This document shows, piece by piece, positions 48,816-60,221 of a DNA stretch of 64,000 nucleotides. The DNA is from Diplonema japonicum (Eukaryota > Euglenozoa > Diplonemea > Diplonemida > Diplonemidae), in assembly GCA_964019335.1 (NCBI GenBank), contig OZ025652.1:839677-903676 (forward strand), in the 5' to 3' direction. The position numbers and the translations under genes were made by a program. The notes beneath the pieces were generated by a model that was not told the DNA's origin, searched no databases, and worked only from the letters and a program-made list of their open reading frames with translations. The first letter of the stretch is position 1; the number at the start of each line of letters is the position of its first letter.

Positions 48816-51800
48816 ATGAGAATCTTGCAGACAGCACTGCTGGGGTTGGCAGTTGCGCTCCTTGCAGGGGCTCAGGACACAGCGCCCTCAACAACATCGA
48901 CCTCTGAGCCGCTGACGGTGACGTCGCTGGCCACGTCGCTGGCGGACACGGTGGACGCCTTCAGGGGGGCCGTGGCGGACGCCCTTGCGGACAGGGCGGA
49001 CGAGGTGCTGGAGGCCCTCGGGGTGCAGGAGGCGATTGAGGCGGTGACGGGGACCCTCGACCAGCTTAACACCCTGAAGGACAAGGCGGTGGAGGCGGCG
49101 GACGGGTTGATGGAGTTCTTCGAAGACACCGCGACGGTCGAGACCTTCCTGGCCGACATCCCCAACCTCGCGAACAGCCTGAAGCCCTACATCCGCACCT
49201 TCTCCGGGCAGTGCAACGCGACGACCGCCTCTTCGAACAGGGCGGCGATGCTCCTCGAGGCGCAGCAGAACCACCAGAAGCGGAGGATGGTGAAGCCACT
49301 GGAGGACTGCTGTGCGATCGGGTACCTCTGCGCCTCGAAAGCGAACGGGAACTTCGGGTGCCCGCTCTTCACGGTGTCGATCGGCTTTGGTGTCTCGTAT
49401 GAGGGGCTGAGGGTGGGGAACTTCGTCTTCACCCCCTCTATTGGGCTCGGGTGGAGCATCGGGTTGGAGGCTGTCCCGGGTGGAAGGGCAAAGCTCTTTA
49501 CGGGTCTGGGTCTTGGATGGGGTGCGGGGATTAACTACGAGAAGCAGACGGAAACTGCTACTCCGGTTCCTACTCCTATTCCTACACCTGTCCCTACTCC
49601 TATTCCTACTCCTATTCCTACACCTGTCCCTACTCCGGTTCCCACACCTGTCCCTACTCCTATTCCTACTCCTATTCCTACACCTGTCCCTACTCCGGTT
49701 CCCACACCTGTTCCTACTCCTGCCCCTACTCCTGTTCCCACTCCTGAGCCCGATACCGAGCTGTCTGTATTGACCCCTCGAGCGGTTGAGGCTGATGGTT
49801 GCACCAACGACAACGACTGCGGGCTGGATGAGGAGTGCGTGAGCGGGGTATGTGTGAAGGAAACCTCCGTTGGACACAGGGGGAAAGTTCTGTCATTGGA
49901 GAAGGAGAAGGAGAGGGACGGGAATGTGCTCGGGTTTCGAGGGAGGACCAAGAAGAAGGCACGGACAGGCGAGAAGACGAACGAGAAGGGCTTCTTCGCC
50001 AACACGCTGTTCGAGGTGTCGTTGTCGGTGGAGTGGTTCGCGAGCGCCGGGGCCTTCAGCGGGTTCGCCTTCGAGGTCGGGATCGACATGCCTGCCATCA
50101 TCTCGTCGACTGTGGGGATAGACGGGATCACGATTGTCTTCACGCACCCGCACTGGAGGTGTGTCGAGGTTGTATCGGCGAGCACCTGGTGGGAGAACGT
50201 GCTGTTCGGAGGATTCGGGGTGAGCTTGAAGTCGTGGGGGAAGCACATCTTCACGAAGAAGAACAGGGACGCGATTAGGGAGATGAACCTCGCGCTGGAC
50301 GGGCTTACGGGGAAGATAAGGGGAGCGATCCGAGAGCTCCCGAGCTCCTGGTTGAGTCAGAAGAGAAGCTCCATCACGGACGCCAAGGGGAACAAGTGGT
50401 CCGGGATCGGGTTCAGTTTGGGGATGGCGGTGACGCTAGAGGACTCTAACGAGGGGGCGAGCGTGGCTTACGACCCTGCTGCGTGCCCGATGGACTCGAC
50501 TACTGCGAGCACCGACAGGAAGGCACGTACGTACACGACGACAACCAGCAGCAACAGCAGCATGATGAACACCAACACCACCACAGAAAAACACCACAGC
50601 ACAAGAGAACTTCTGGACGCCTCGTCAGACCTCGAAGACTTCTTAAAGCTCATGAAACCAATCGTGCAGAAGGGAGAACTAACAATGCCCTTCTGCCTCG
50701 GAAACTGCGCGGCCCCAACGCCGACGACGACGGTGTCCGGAACGGGTCGGATCGGGCAGGCCCCCGCATGCGACGGGGTGGAGGCGAGCGTCTGGGTAGA
50801 CGAGCTGACGGTGGCGAACGTGGCCTACTTGGTGACGAGCAGCTTCGACAAGGGGGTGGCGCAGGTGCTGGACACGGCCCTGTCGCCCATCCTGTCCTTC
50901 GGAATCCAGGACACGAAGCTCGCGCTGGCGATGACGACCTCGGGGGTGAAGTTGTACGCGATCGGGTCGCCGAAGCTCCCGGACATCCTGGAGGGAGACT
51001 TCTTGGAGGTGGTGGGAGACGTGACGGAGAACTTCCGGGTGTCGGCGAGTGCGGAGCTGCAGTTCTCCGGGTCGGCCTTGCTGGAGCTGCGGATCGGGAC
51101 GGACCCGGACACCTCGGAGAGCAACTTCGCGGTGGTGAACGTGGCGGGGACGCTCGGGATGAGCATCTACGTGCAGTACGAGCACGTGTTCTCGGGGGGT
51201 CTGCCGTTGTCGAAGCTCGGGGTGAACATCCCTCTGAAGATCTGCGTGGAGCGGTGCGACGGGGCCTACGCGGACCGGTACTTCCTGTTCTTGATCGGGG
51301 ACCTGTCGCTGGTGGTGAGCCCGACGGCGCAGCTGGTGCGCGGGTCACTGAAGCTGGACGGGTGGTGGAACAACGCTCTGGGGCTTCCCTTCCTGCAGAT
51401 CGGGGACATCATCCTCGGGGTGGAGTGGGATTTGAAGTCCCCGCTCCCGTCCGGGTTCGTGCTCGGCGGGGCGGTGTGCTTCGGGAAGGAGGAAAACTGC
51501 GAGACGCGGACGCAGCCCTACATCGAGGGTCGCACTTACGTCGGGGTGAGCAGCACTGTTCCCGAGGACAACTACTTCATCGCGATGGTGTCGGAGCTCA
51601 CCATCGGCGGGATCATCGGGGTCTTGTCGGACTTCGTGCCCGGGCTGGACGGGTTGGTGATCCCTGGGAAGCTTGCGGAGTCCGGGATCTACCCCTTCGA
51701 CAAGGACTACAAGACGAAGTGCGCGGGGATGCTGGGGGGCTACGCGAACGAGACGACCCTGGACCTGGAGTGCTTCGCCTTCTTCTCCTTCAGCCCGGTC

Positions 51801-54800
51801 AAGGAGCAGAGGCTGACCTTCCGGAGCGGCGATGTGGTGATCCCGGCGGGGGTCGCCCTGCAGGGGCGCCTGAACTTCCTCGGCTGGGAGATCGCGATCG
51901 ACCTCGCGGTGAGTAAGACGCGCTTCTACATCGACGCCTGGATGGACCCGGTGGACCTAAGGATCGGGGCCTTCCAGCTCCGCATCGGGAACCGCCTGGA
52001 GAACAAGGTGGCGGTGGGCGGGGCGAAGTTCCTAGTGGACCTGCAGGTGGCGCCGTCCCCGAAAGCCCTGATCGACATCGGGGGAGCCTTCGACATCCCG
52101 ATGCTGAAGTCGTACGGCTACCTGAACGTGACCCTGAACGCGGAGATCTTCTCCTTCCGCGCAGGGATCGACCTCTTCGACGGGGCGCTGTCCTCGCACG
52201 TGAGCGTGACCTGGAACTGGGACCTCAGCTACTTCAGGATGGAGCTGCGGGACATGAACTTCTTGGAGATCGTGAAGATCCGGCAGGTGCTCTTCATGTA
52301 CGACACGAACCGCCCGATCCCGTACGCCATCTTCTCCTGCGACATCCAGGTCCTGTTCATCAATCTGCGGGCGAGGGTGGAGGTGAACGGGAACGTGATC
52401 GACTTCGCGGTGACGCTGGACTTGGCGCTGGTGGAGACGACGGTGAGCGGGAGGGCGGTGGTGGCCTCGAGCTTCGAGGACTCGGAGTTCGACATCTCAG
52501 TGTCGGTGTCTTTGGGGGACCTCGGGCAGAAGATCGTGGACGGGATCAACGTGGCTGTGAAGGCGGTGGCGAAGGCAGTGACGGAGGCGTGGAACTACGT
52601 GTCGGAGAAGGTGACGCAGTTGTGGAACAACATCGTGCACGTCTTCGAAACGACCCTGAACTACATCAAGGAGAAGGTGACGGAGTTCCTGAACAACGTG
52701 GCGGAGGTGATCCGAGACGTGGTGGAGGTGCTAAAGAAGGTTCCGATCCTGGGGGACCTGATCCGGGCGGCGGAGAGGCTCTTCCAAGGGGACTTCGAGG
52801 GGGCGGCGAAGGCCTTCGGGAGCGCGATCGGGATCTTCTACACGGAGGGGCAGACGGTGGTGGACGCGGGGGGCAGGAACGAGTACGGATGCAAGTACGT
52901 GCAGGAGAGATGGGTGGAGTGCTGGTGCCACCTGTTCTGCTTCTTCGGGAGGACCTGCCACACGAAGTACGGGCCGAGGTACGCGGACCCGCAGTGCATG
53001 GAGGAAGTGGCCCTCGCTGCGGGGGAGGTGAAGACGAAGTCGGACGAGATGTCTCAGAAGACAAAGGTTGTGGATGGGTCGAAGGGTGAGAACCCGGGGT
53101 TGCAGAACATCGACTCGGGGATGGAGGTCCCGATGCCCTCTCTGGAGACGACGACGGTGATGGTGCCGTTCGGGACGGACGCGGCGGCGGCCTCGGGGTC
53201 GGGCTTCAGGGGCGGGGTGCGCACCTACGGGGGGAAGGGAACCGGTGGCGGGCTGTCCAGCTCGGAGGAGATGGTGACGCTGGACGACATGCCGTACGAC
53301 TTCAGCAGCCAGGCGAGCTACGAGGCGAGCGTGGAGAACACGCAGAACAGGATGGCGTCGAAGATGGCGGACAAGGCGCTGGAGAACCAGGCCCTCCTCA
53401 CGAACGACATCAGCACGGAGGCGGGGAAGGTGGTGCGGAAGCTCCCGGTCCTCGGAGGGGCCACCTCCTACACCTTCCGCTGCGACCAGGAGATCAACCT
53501 GGAGAGCCTGAAGCCGCTCCCTTGGTTCATCGACCCCGCGTGCACGGCTGGGGCGCAGGTGAAGCTTTTGAACCAGCGCATCCTCCCCGTGGCGGGTTTC
53601 CCGAACAGGATGTGCGGGTCCTCCTTCATGGAGGTGACCTGGCAGCTCCACGACAACCCGGTGTGCGGCGGGATCTCGGACACGGTGGTGCAGATCGTGA
53701 CCTTGGAACCGGCCCCGCCGGTCTTCGTGTTGTCCTCCTTCCCCGCCGACACCCGCGTGAACACGGAGCAGACGACGGACCCGATGGAGCTCGGGGTGGC
53801 GGAGGGGGCCTCCCCTTGCAGGCAAGAGTTCGACATCTTCTACGTGGACAGCGACCCGGTCCCTGTGGCGGGGTCGAACGGGAAGGAGTGGACTGTCAGC
53901 CGTGTCTGGTCCATCGTCCCCTTCTTCAAGACATCGGTGTGCAGCGGGTCCACCGCCTCCGGTAGTAACAGAACGCAGACCATCACCATCGTGGACGAGA
54001 CTACTCCTGCTCCTCCCACCCAGCAACCTGTCACTGCTCCTACCACCAACACCACCACTACTGACACAACAACTTCGAACAACAACAACAACAATCTCGA
54101 AAACGACGACAACAGACTCATCGCCTCCGTCGGGAACTGGTTGAGGTGTCCAACAGACGCGCAGATGGAGGGCTACACACACGCCGTCGCGTCCTTTGCG
54201 GTGACCTACACATGGGGCGAAACGAAAAACCAGTGCAACGAGCAGTGCAACATCCTGACACCCGTTGCGGTGTGCGAGGGCGCCCCACAGGCGGAGCTCG
54301 TGGCGAAGTGGAAGGCCGCGGGGAAGAAGGTGATGCTCTCCTTCGGCGGGGCGGGGATGGGGGGCTCGTGGGACGGGCTGAACGACTGCTGGGAACACTG
54401 CTTCGGGAAGGAGGAGCACCTGGCGCAGCAGCTGGCGGATATCGCAGCAGTGCAAGGCTTCGACGGGATCAACATCGACTACCTGTACTACTACGAGGAC
54501 GGACAGCGCGGCTCGTCCTTCTCGAAGGGAGCACAGGCACGGACCTTCCTGAAGGAGACGACCCTGAAACTGAGGGAGAAGCTCCCCACCGGAAGCCTCG
54601 TGACCCACTCCTCCGTGGACAGCGACCTCGTGAGGGGGACAGGCTACTTCGAGGTGATGCGGGAGGTGGCTGCCTCTGTGGACTTCATCATGCCGCAGTA
54701 CTACAACGGGGTGACCCGTCCCAACACGGAAGGGATCAACGGCGGCGTATCCCCCTCCGCCCTGACGCACCTCAAGACTCTCGTGACGGACGTCTTTGGG

Positions 54801-56015
54801 AGCAACCCGACGAAGGTGGTCTTCGGCTTCTGCATCAGCGGGTGCGGGGAGTTCAACAGCAACGCGCAGCAGGCAGTCAGCGTGATGAACGAGCTGAAGG
54901 AGGCGTACCCCTGCAACGGGGGGGCCTTCTTCTGGAACGCTGCGGAAGACCCGAACGGCGCCTGGTCTCGTCCCCTCTCTGAGGGGGTCATCAGTCCCTC
55001 GAAAGGGTGCAGTGTAGGTGGGATCCCTCTCCCTTCTCTTCCTGGTGCTGGTGCTGGTGCTGGTTCTGGTTCTTCTCCACAAGTCCCAGCCGTGGACAAC
55101 AGGCTCATCGCCACCGTCGGGAACTGGCTGGCGTGTCCGACAGACGCGCAGATGGAGGCCTACACACACGTCTTGGTTTCCTTCGCGGTGACCTACAGCT
55201 GGGGCTCCAGGGAGAGCCAGTGCAACGAGGAGTGCAACATCCTGACACCCGTTGCGGTGTGCGGGAACGCCCCACAGGCGGAGCTCGTGGCGAGGTGGAG
55301 GGCCGCGGGGAAGAAGGTGATGCTCTCCTTCGGCGGGGCGGGGATGGGGGGCTCGTGGGACGGGCTGAACGACTGCTGGGAACACTGCTTCGGGAAGGAG
55401 GAGCACCTGGCGCAGCAGCTGGCGGACATCGCGGCGGTGCAGGGCTTCGACGGGATCGACATCGACTACCTGTACTACTACGAGGACGGACAGCGCGGCT
55501 CGTCCTTCTCGAAGGGAGCACAGGCACGGACCTTCCTGAAGGAGACGACCCTGAAACTGAGGGAGAAGCTCCCCACCGGAAGCCTCGTGACCCACTCCCC
55601 TGCGGACACCGACCTCGTGAGGGGGACAGGCTACTTCGAGGTGATGCGGGAGGTGGCTGCCTCTGTGGACTTCATCATGCCGCAGTACTACAACGGGGTG
55701 ACCCGTCCCAACACGGAAGGGATCAACGGCGGCAACTTCGACTCCGCCCTGACGCACCTCAGGATCCTCGTGACGGACCTCTTCGGGAACGACCCGACGA
55801 AGGTGGTCTTCGGCTTCTGCATCAGCGGGTGCGGGGGCACCTCCTCCAACAGCAACGCGCAGCAGGCAGTCAGCGTGATGAACGAGCTGAAGGAGGCGTA
55901 CCCCTGCAACGGGGGGGCCTTCTTCTGGAACGCCGCCCACGACATGATGGGTGCCTGGTCTCGTTCTGTGGCGGAGGTCATCAGCCCCTCGAGGGGGTGC
56001 AAGGTGCCCGTGTAG
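48816..56015 (+). CDS. Giant secreted multidomain protein with tandem non-catalytic GH18 domains
   Basis: 2,399 aa. Signal peptide ([20 protein letters not shown]). Then a helical/Cys region to ~245, a (TPVP/TPIP)n linker at 248-313, a small Cys knot-like motif ([19 protein letters not shown], ~329), and a long beta-rich region of ~400-1270 I cannot assign. An amphipathic helical stretch follows at ~1240-1350, a Cys-rich region to ~1420, Ig/HYR-like domains at ~1550-1720, a Thr/Asn linker, and two GH18 chitinase-fold domains at ~1767-2066 and ~2095-2395. The GH18 motif DxxDxDxE reads DGINIDYL (1883-1890) and DGIDIDYL (2212-2219): the acid/base Glu is Leu in both, predicting binding rather than hydrolysis. 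No intron is needed. Start at the first ATG after an A-rich leader. Confidence 0.85.
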   Translation: MRILQTALLGLAVALLAGAQDTAPSTTSTSEPLTVTSLATSLADTVDAFRGAVADALADRADEVLEALGVQEAIEAVTGTLDQLNTLKDKAVEAADGLMEFFEDTATVETFLADIPNLANSLKPYIRTFSGQCNATTASSNRAAMLLEAQQNHQKRRMVKPLEDCCAIGYLCASKANGNFGCPLFTVSIGFGVSYEGLRVGNFVFTPSIGLGWSIGLEAVPGGRAKLFTGLGLGWGAGINYEKQTETATPVPTPIPTPVPTPIPTPIPTPVPTPVPTPVPTPIPTPIPTPVPTPVPTPVPTPAPTPVPTPEPDTELSVLTPRAVEADGCTNDNDCGLDEECVSGVCVKETSVGHRGKVLSLEKEKERDGNVLGFRGRTKKKARTGEKTNEKGFFANTLFEVSLSVEWFASAGAFSGFAFEVGIDMPAIISSTVGIDGITIVFTHPHWRCVEVVSASTWWENVLFGGFGVSLKSWGKHIFTKKNRDAIREMNLALDGLTGKIRGAIRELPSSWLSQKRSSITDAKGNKWSGIGFSLGMAVTLEDSNEGASVAYDPAACPMDSTTASTDRKARTYTTTTSSNSSMMNTNTTTEKHHSTRELLDASSDLEDFLKLMKPIVQKGELTMPFCLGNCAAPTPTTTVSGTGRIGQAPACDGVEASVWVDELTVANVAYLVTSSFDKGVAQVLDTALSPILSFGIQDTKLALAMTTSGVKLYAIGSPKLPDILEGDFLEVVGDVTENFRVSASAELQFSGSALLELRIGTDPDTSESNFAVVNVAGTLGMSIYVQYEHVFSGGLPLSKLGVNIPLKICVERCDGAYADRYFLFLIGDLSLVVSPTAQLVRGSLKLDGWWNNALGLPFLQIGDIILGVEWDLKSPLPSGFVLGGAVCFGKEENCETRTQPYIEGRTYVGVSSTVPEDNYFIAMVSELTIGGIIGVLSDFVPGLDGLVIPGKLAESGIYPFDKDYKTKCAGMLGGYANETTLDLECFAFFSFSPVKEQRLTFRSGDVVIPAGVALQGRLNFLGWEIAIDLAVSKTRFYIDAWMDPVDLRIGAFQLRIGNRLENKVAVGGAKFLVDLQVAPSPKALIDIGGAFDIPMLKSYGYLNVTLNAEIFSFRAGIDLFDGALSSHVSVTWNWDLSYFRMELRDMNFLEIVKIRQVLFMYDTNRPIPYAIFSCDIQVLFINLRARVEVNGNVIDFAVTLDLALVETTVSGRAVVASSFEDSEFDISVSVSLGDLGQKIVDGINVAVKAVAKAVTEAWNYVSEKVTQLWNNIVHVFETTLNYIKEKVTEFLNNVAEVIRDVVEVLKKVPILGDLIRAAERLFQGDFEGAAKAFGSAIGIFYTEGQTVVDAGGRNEYGCKYVQERWVECWCHLFCFFGRTCHTKYGPRYADPQCMEEVALAAGEVKTKSDEMSQKTKVVDGSKGENPGLQNIDSGMEVPMPSLETTTVMVPFGTDAAAASGSGFRGGVRTYGGKGTGGGLSSSEEMVTLDDMPYDFSSQASYEASVENTQNRMASKMADKALENQALLTNDISTEAGKVVRKLPVLGGATSYTFRCDQEINLESLKPLPWFIDPACTAGAQVKLLNQRILPVAGFPNRMCGSSFMEVTWQLHDNPVCGGISDTVVQIVTLEPAPPVFVLSSFPADTRVNTEQTTDPMELGVAEGASPCRQEFDIFYVDSDPVPVAGSNGKEWTVSRVWSIVPFFKTSVCSGSTASGSNRTQTITIVDETTPAPPTQQPVTAPTTNTTTTDTTTSNNNNNNLENDDNRLIASVGNWLRCPTDAQMEGYTHAVASFAVTYTWGETKNQCNEQCNILTPVAVCEGAPQAELVAKWKAAGKKVMLSFGGAGMGGSWDGLNDCWEHCFGKEEHLAQQLADIAAVQGFDGINIDYLYYYEDGQRGSSFSKGAQARTFLKETTLKLREKLPTGSLVTHSSVDSDLVRGTGYFEVMREVAASVDFIMPQYYNGVTRPNTEGINGGVSPSALTHLKTLVTDVFGSNPTKVVFGFCISGCGEFNSNAQQAVSVMNELKEAYPCNGGAFFWNAAEDPNGAWSRPLSEGVISPSKGCSVGGIPLPSLPGAGAGAGSGSSPQVPAVDNRLIATVGNWLACPTDAQMEAYTHVLVSFAVTYSWGSRESQCNEECNILTPVAVCGNAPQAELVARWRAAGKKVMLSFGGAGMGGSWDGLNDCWEHCFGKEEHLAQQLADIAAVQGFDGIDIDYLYYYEDGQRGSSFSKGAQARTFLKETTLKLREKLPTGSLVTHSPADTDLVRGTGYFEVMREVAASVDFIMPQYYNGVTRPNTEGINGGNFDSALTHLRILVTDLFGNDPTKVVFGFCISGCGGTSSNSNAQQAVSVMNELKEAYPCNGGAFFWNAAHDMMGAWSRSVAEVISPSRGCKVPV
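49558..49752 (+). repeat. Pro-Thr microsatellite with 60-bp higher-order unit
   Basis: CCTACTCCTATTCCTACACC-type hexamer and dodecamer repeats encode (T-P-V/I-P)n. A 60-bp higher-order unit repeats at about 49560-49739. Likely variable in length between strains. Confidence 0.85.
54100..55985 (+). repeat. Tandem duplication of the GH18 coding unit
   Basis: 54110-55010 and 55095-55985 are near-identical over long stretches (for example GGAAGAAGGTGATGCTCTCC and TACTACAACGGGGTGACCCG), differing mainly near their ends. A recent duplication or ongoing gene conversion. Confidence 0.9.
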
Positions 56016-56477
56016 AGGAGGAAGAGATAAAGGAAAACAAAAAAAATAACAATAGAAAACAAGATGAATAATGGATATATTTGCATGAAAAGAAAATAAG
56101 AAAAAAAAAGGGACCAAATTTGAAACGAGAGTTTTTTTTATTTTTTTTAAATTTTTTTTAAATAGTTTAGAAAAATACAAAAAGGGGTAAAAGAAAGAGG
56201 AGAAAGCAAAAACGAAAAAAAAAGAAGAAAAAAGAACCGCGAGAACGATGAAGGAGAGGAATTCGTTTCGTTCTTTTTTCTTTCCTTTCTTCTTTTTTTT
56301 CTTTTTTGTGCCATCTCTGTCTTTCCCCCACTTGTTCCCTTTCCTTACACTCCAGTCAGATTTTCAAGGGTGGGAGTGAATATAATATTTCACATTATCA
56401 CGCTTCACTTTATTTTCATTGCAGATTTCAGGCTTGTTTTAGGAAGAAAACAGGCAGAAATGAAAATTACTTTATGA

Positions 56478-56503
56478 GTGAATATAAAGTACTTTATATT
56501 CAC
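56478..56503. repeat. 26-bp perfect palindrome
   Basis: GTGAATATAAAGT followed directly by its reverse complement ACTTTATATTCAC. It is surrounded by further TGAAAAT/ATTTTCA motifs in both orientations between 56380 and 56520, suggesting a small foldback transposon. Confidence 0.85.
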
Positions 56504-56554
56504 GCTTGCCCTATTTTCACTGCACAGCCAGGGGTGGGGGCGCAAACACGGAAA

Positions 56555-56630
56555 AGAAATCACCTAAGTGGTTACCACACAGGCCCCTTGTTTTGGAAAC
56601 CCCGGTTCGAATCTGGGAATCTCACTTTTT
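56555..56630 (+). repeat. tRNA-like sequence with Pol III-type terminator
   Basis: A-box-like TAAGTGGTTAC at 56565-56575, a consensus B-box GGTTCGAATCT at 56604-56614 inside a 5-bp T-stem (CCCGG/CTGGG), and TTTTT at 56626-56630. The acceptor and anticodon stems pair poorly, so a SINE or tRNA fossil is more likely than a tRNA gene. Confidence 0.4.
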
Positions 56631-56896
56631 ACGCCTCTCTCAACAGAAGGGGAGAGAGGTGGGCGGCAAGCCAGCAGCGGTGACAGCTGCTAGTGGGGCA
56701 ACCTCAGCAACCCAGGCAGCAGCCCCGCAGGTCCAGACCGAGGTCCTGTCAGCACTCATGGACACACAGCCCGCACCACACATATGCCTTGACAATCAAT
56801 ATCAACCATAAGCACCCCAGTAAAATTTTAACTTGTAACTTGTAACCTGTAATGCCCCACCCTTTCAAATCTGACTGACGTTAAATAAAACAACGG

Positions 56897-57045
56897 ATTT
56901 AGTGAAAATAGATCCGATTTTCACTTGTGGTGGCATGTTTAACTCGTTGATGTTACTTCACTCGCTTCGCTCGTGAAGTCATATACCCACTCGTTAAACC
57001 ACTGCTACCACGCGTGAAAATCATACGATCTTATTTTCACTAAAT
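56897..57045. repeat. 149-bp imperfect palindrome (foldback element)
   Basis: The outer arms ATTTAGTGAAAATAGATC and GATCTTATTTTCACTAAAT are nearly perfect. The inner arms GTGGTGGCATGTTTAAC and GTTAAACCACTGCTACCAC also pair, and the tip has ACTTCAC...GTGAAGT. A MITE-like element. Confidence 0.8.
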
Positions 57046-57174
57046 TAAATAGTTATTTTTTTTTTTACCCTTATTATTTTTTGTTTTTGAGGAGAGGTGG
57101 CTTTTTTTTTTTATGTTATTTGTTATTATAAAAACCAGGGGTTTTTTTTAATATCTATATGCTTCTCTCCTCAC

Positions 57175-57221
<47 letters not shown>

Positions 57222-57571
57222 AATAAGGCTTCCTTTCGGTAGATATACGAGCAGAACAGGCCCTTGTGGTTCTCTCTCTATCTCTTCTTCTTCCAAACCT
57301 TACTACCGAAAAGAAAAGAGAAAAAGGGAAAGGCTACGACTTGGGTTTCCTTTTTATTTTTGCATTTTGTTCTACTTCTTATTGATCTTTTCATTCCCCA
57401 TGCGCGCGCTTCTACTGAAGCAGTTGGGTGCATAAGGGTCAAGAGGGGTTAACGATATTATCGAAGGAAAAAATACACACTGGCGCTCTTTTTTGAGACA
57501 ACTCCCCATTTTTCTTCTTTTTCTATTTGGTTCCCTTCCCTCTCTTTTCTTTTATTTCCCTTATAGACTTG

Positions 57572-57838
57572 GAACGCCTTATGTTCTGTCTCACCTCTCC
57601 CCTTCCCCCTCATGTCACTGCTTGTTAAGAAATTGCAAGAAAAAACAAAAAAAAAAGAAGAAGAAACGAAAGAGAAAAAAAGATATTAAAAAAAAGGAGA
57701 TGGAAGAAACCTCGGTCGATTCTTTTAATTAGTCCCGGGGCTTCCCCTCCAACCCCCTTTTTTTTATGACTTTCTTTCATCATAAAAATTTCTTTTTTAG
57801 CAGTGATTTTTTATTTCTCCCTCTCTCTCTCTTTTTTT
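57572..57838 (+). repeat. Dispersed repeat B, copy 2
   Basis: Matches 43861-44084 in the same orientation, with longer A/T runs. Followed by a 31-T run at 57871-57901. Confidence 0.85.
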
Positions 57839-57868
57839 TATTCATCTTTATATTGCGCGAACAATTTC

Positions 57869-57902
<34 letters not shown>

Positions 57903-58251
57903 ATGACAAGAGACAAGAGTGCAACATGCCACCATCTGCAGGTGTTCCAAGACATGACGACCTCACCTTTTGTGCGAGAGCCAAGGTGGGGGGGAACTGT
58001 TCACCTTTTTTTTTCTTTTGCCCTCTCACGGATATGCCATCTTTTTTAGCAAAGGACAATGTGGGTAAAGCAGAACAAGTGATGGATCTAATAATACTAA
58101 CGTAAAAGCCGAGTACCTACCTGCCCCTTCATGGTTTTAACCTTTTTTTCTTTTTTTTTTTTTTTTTTTTTTTTTTTTGTCATTGAGATTTTTACCAGTA
58201 AAAAGGTGGTGGCGGACTGACTAGAGGAGGGTTTTGTTTCCCGCTATTTTA

Positions 58252-58280
58252 TTTCAGTGAGCCCCCCATGCACACTGAAA
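58252..58280. promoter_or_regulatory. Hairpin related to 44506-44547
   Basis: TTTCAGTG and CACTGAAA arms around AGCCCCCCATGCA. Same position relative to gene and leader as the 44.5-kb copy. Confidence 0.7.
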
Positions 58281-58499
58281 CCTTATCGAATTTATTTTGC
58301 ATTCTATTCATACCAACCTGCACTCTCTATCTAATTGTCCTGTCGATCTCCCCTCCCCCTCCTCCCCTGTTTGTTTCTCTTTTCTTCTTATCCCCCCCCC
58401 CCCCCCCTTTATGAACGATTTGAAAGGTAATTTTGTTTTCCCCGTGTTTAGCTGTTTTTTTATTTTTGCCCCCTGTCGGGGGGTACAGTTTTTACGCGA

Positions 58500-58640
58500 A
58501 GGACACCCATCTTCTCTTCGTCTTCCTCTTCCTCTTCCTCTCCTTCTCTACCTCTCTTTTAATTCTTTTTTTTTTTTTTGCTGAAAAGGTAAGTAATTCT
58601 CTTTCAGGTAAAACCAGCAAATAAAATAAAAATAAATACA
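58500..58640 (+). promoter_or_regulatory. Leader shared with the 44.7-kb gene
   Basis: ACACCCATCTTCTCTTCGTC, CTCCTTCTCTACCTCTCTTTT and CTCTTTCAGGTAAAACCA correspond block by block to 44587-44686. The CAG ending at 58607 is the probable trans-splice acceptor, followed by an A-rich 5' UTR. Confidence 0.7.
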
Positions 58641-60221
58641 ATGTCCCCTCTCGTTTCCCGCGTTGCGGTGTTGCTAGGTGTGCTTGCCTGGACGGAGGCG
58701 CACCTCACCGTGATCTGCACATCGTCGTCGCCGCAGCAGCCGAACACCTTCGCCTTCTGGTTCATCACCTACGCGCACGGGACCGGCCCCGGCTACACGG
58801 CCCCCGGGAAGGTGTTCATCCAGGACCCTAGCGCGAAGGTGATCGAGGCGGACTTCTCGAACGTGTGCAAGCCGACGGGTCCGCATGTGTCTGCGAGTGG
58901 GTCGACGGTGGCAGACTTCGAGGGGGTGCTGAAGAGTAAGTGCGCTGGGCTGTCGGACCCTCAAGGGAGGGTCCCCGTGTTCTCGGACAGTGCGGTGGAG
59001 TGCTACAACGCAGACAACAACAACCCTGTGCCCGACTACGCGGGAGGGCTGCGGAAGGGGCAGACCGTCTTGACGGACCGCTCGAGCAGCATGACGGACT
59101 ACTTCTACGTGGTGGTGGAGGGATCCCTGGACAAGCCGCTCATGGCGGGGGCGTACGTGACCTGGTTCACAGGAACAGACCAGGTCCTCGCCGCCTGCCC
59201 GTCGCAGTACCCGTGCTCCCTCGCATCCAAGCCGTGGACCTTCGACATCTCTGTGGTGACGGGGCCGCCGAAGTGCACATCTGCGCCGGCAGCGGTGGCG
59301 AACGCGGTGCCCGGGTCGATGGTCGGGTGCGACGACGTGTACGCGGGAGGGCTGTGCCACGCGCAGTGCGCGCCGAGCTACTCGAAGATCGGGACACTGG
59401 AGTGCAAGGACAACGGGGACGGGACGGCCTCGTGGGGGAGCGCCTTCGCTTGCACGAACGAAGTGGTTTGCGGGTTGCCGAAGGCGGGGAACAACGCCGC
59501 CATCAGCTCCGACGTTGAGGGGATCCTGCACCCGTGCGCGACGCTCACCCCTGCGGGGACAAGCTGCCAGTACACCTGCAAGGGCTTCAACCAGGTGAGC
59601 GTTGGGGAGATCACCTGCAAGGATGTGAACGGGCAGGGAGTGTGGGAGGGGGGCAACAATTACGACGGGTGCGCCTGGACGGTGGCACCGACCCCGTCCC
59701 CCTGTACTGGGGTGCAGGTCTCGGTGGACGGGGTGGCCGTCGCTGGGGTGTCTGTGGGCGGGGCGGAGAACAACAACGCCGGTGGCGGTGTGTCCCTGTC
59801 GAAGATCCCGGCGCCCCTGAACAGGATGGACCTCCACGTCCCCTCCCTCCCCGTGGCAACGGGATCGACGGTAGAGCTGAGCTGCTGTGGGAGCGAGCCC
59901 TGCGAGTTCGTGCTGTCGCACTACCACTGTCCCCCTTGCTCCAGCTCTGTGAACGGGGGCTTCCCCGCGTCCCTTCCGGTCCACGGTTTCACCTCCGCCT
60001 CTTGCGGCCCGAGGTACGGCACCACGGAGCAGAGGATGTCCTCGCACCACCTCCAGCTGCAGCCTGGCGAGAAGACTGCTGTCCCGACCACCGCCGAGGC
60101 GACTTCCTTCGTTGTCTTCAGCCAGGTCGGGGCTTTCACCGAGCCCTGGTGCCCTACAAAGAAGGTGGGGTGCGGCGGGCCTTGCCTGATCAACATCTGC
60201 AAGTGTGTTGACACCCTTTAG
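58641..60221 (+). CDS. Secreted Sushi-like protein with N-terminal His and the novel Cys-rich C-terminal domain
   Basis: 526 aa. Signal peptide with predicted cleavage after TEA (residue 20), leaving His21 as the mature N-terminus (HLTVICTSSS), with a second His at 46 in TYAHGTG. An LPMO-like histidine brace is possible but unproven. Residues ~210-350 hold two CCP/Sushi-like modules (GLCHAQCAPSYSKIGTLECKD and GTSCQYTCKGF-x-VSVGEITCKD, with W-C ends). The C-terminal ~150 residues (VELSC, CEFVLSHYHCPPCSSSVNGG, SASCGPRY) match the end of the 44735 gene. Strong G/C-ending codon bias. Likely a secreted carbohydrate-binding protein. Confidence 0.75.
   Translation: MSPLVSRVAVLLGVLAWTEAHLTVICTSSSPQQPNTFAFWFITYAHGTGPGYTAPGKVFIQDPSAKVIEADFSNVCKPTGPHVSASGSTVADFEGVLKSKCAGLSDPQGRVPVFSDSAVECYNADNNNPVPDYAGGLRKGQTVLTDRSSSMTDYFYVVVEGSLDKPLMAGAYVTWFTGTDQVLAACPSQYPCSLASKPWTFDISVVTGPPKCTSAPAAVANAVPGSMVGCDDVYAGGLCHAQCAPSYSKIGTLECKDNGDGTASWGSAFACTNEVVCGLPKAGNNAAISSDVEGILHPCATLTPAGTSCQYTCKGFNQVSVGEITCKDVNGQGVWEGGNNYDGCAWTVAPTPSPCTGVQVSVDGVAVAGVSVGGAENNNAGGGVSLSKIPAPLNRMDLHVPSLPVATGSTVELSCCGSEPCEFVLSHYHCPPCSSSVNGGFPASLPVHGFTSASCGPRYGTTEQRMSSHHLQLQPGEKTAVPTTAEATSFVVFSQVGAFTEPWCPTKKVGCGGPCLINICKCVDTL

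Larger units (their letters stand above)
56016..57570. other. Repeat-rich spacer without a gene
   Basis: A 1.55-kb spacer with A/T homopolymers, foldback elements (listed separately) and a run of 44 A at 57177-57220. I see no coding sequence; the frame at 56506-56811 shows no domain. Confidence 0.6.

Noticed and set aside
49558-49752. CRISPR-like regular repeats
   Set aside because: It is an in-frame Pro-Thr microsatellite inside a eukaryotic coding region with no spacers.
52731-56180. 1,149-residue open frame on the minus strand
   Set aside because: It is antisense to the GH18/Ig-like coding region, whose G/C-ending codons remove stops on the opposite strand; its translation is His/Arg/Val-rich without domains.
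58674-60050. 458-residue minus-strand frame
   Set aside because: Antisense shadow of the 58641 gene; low-complexity Arg/His composition.
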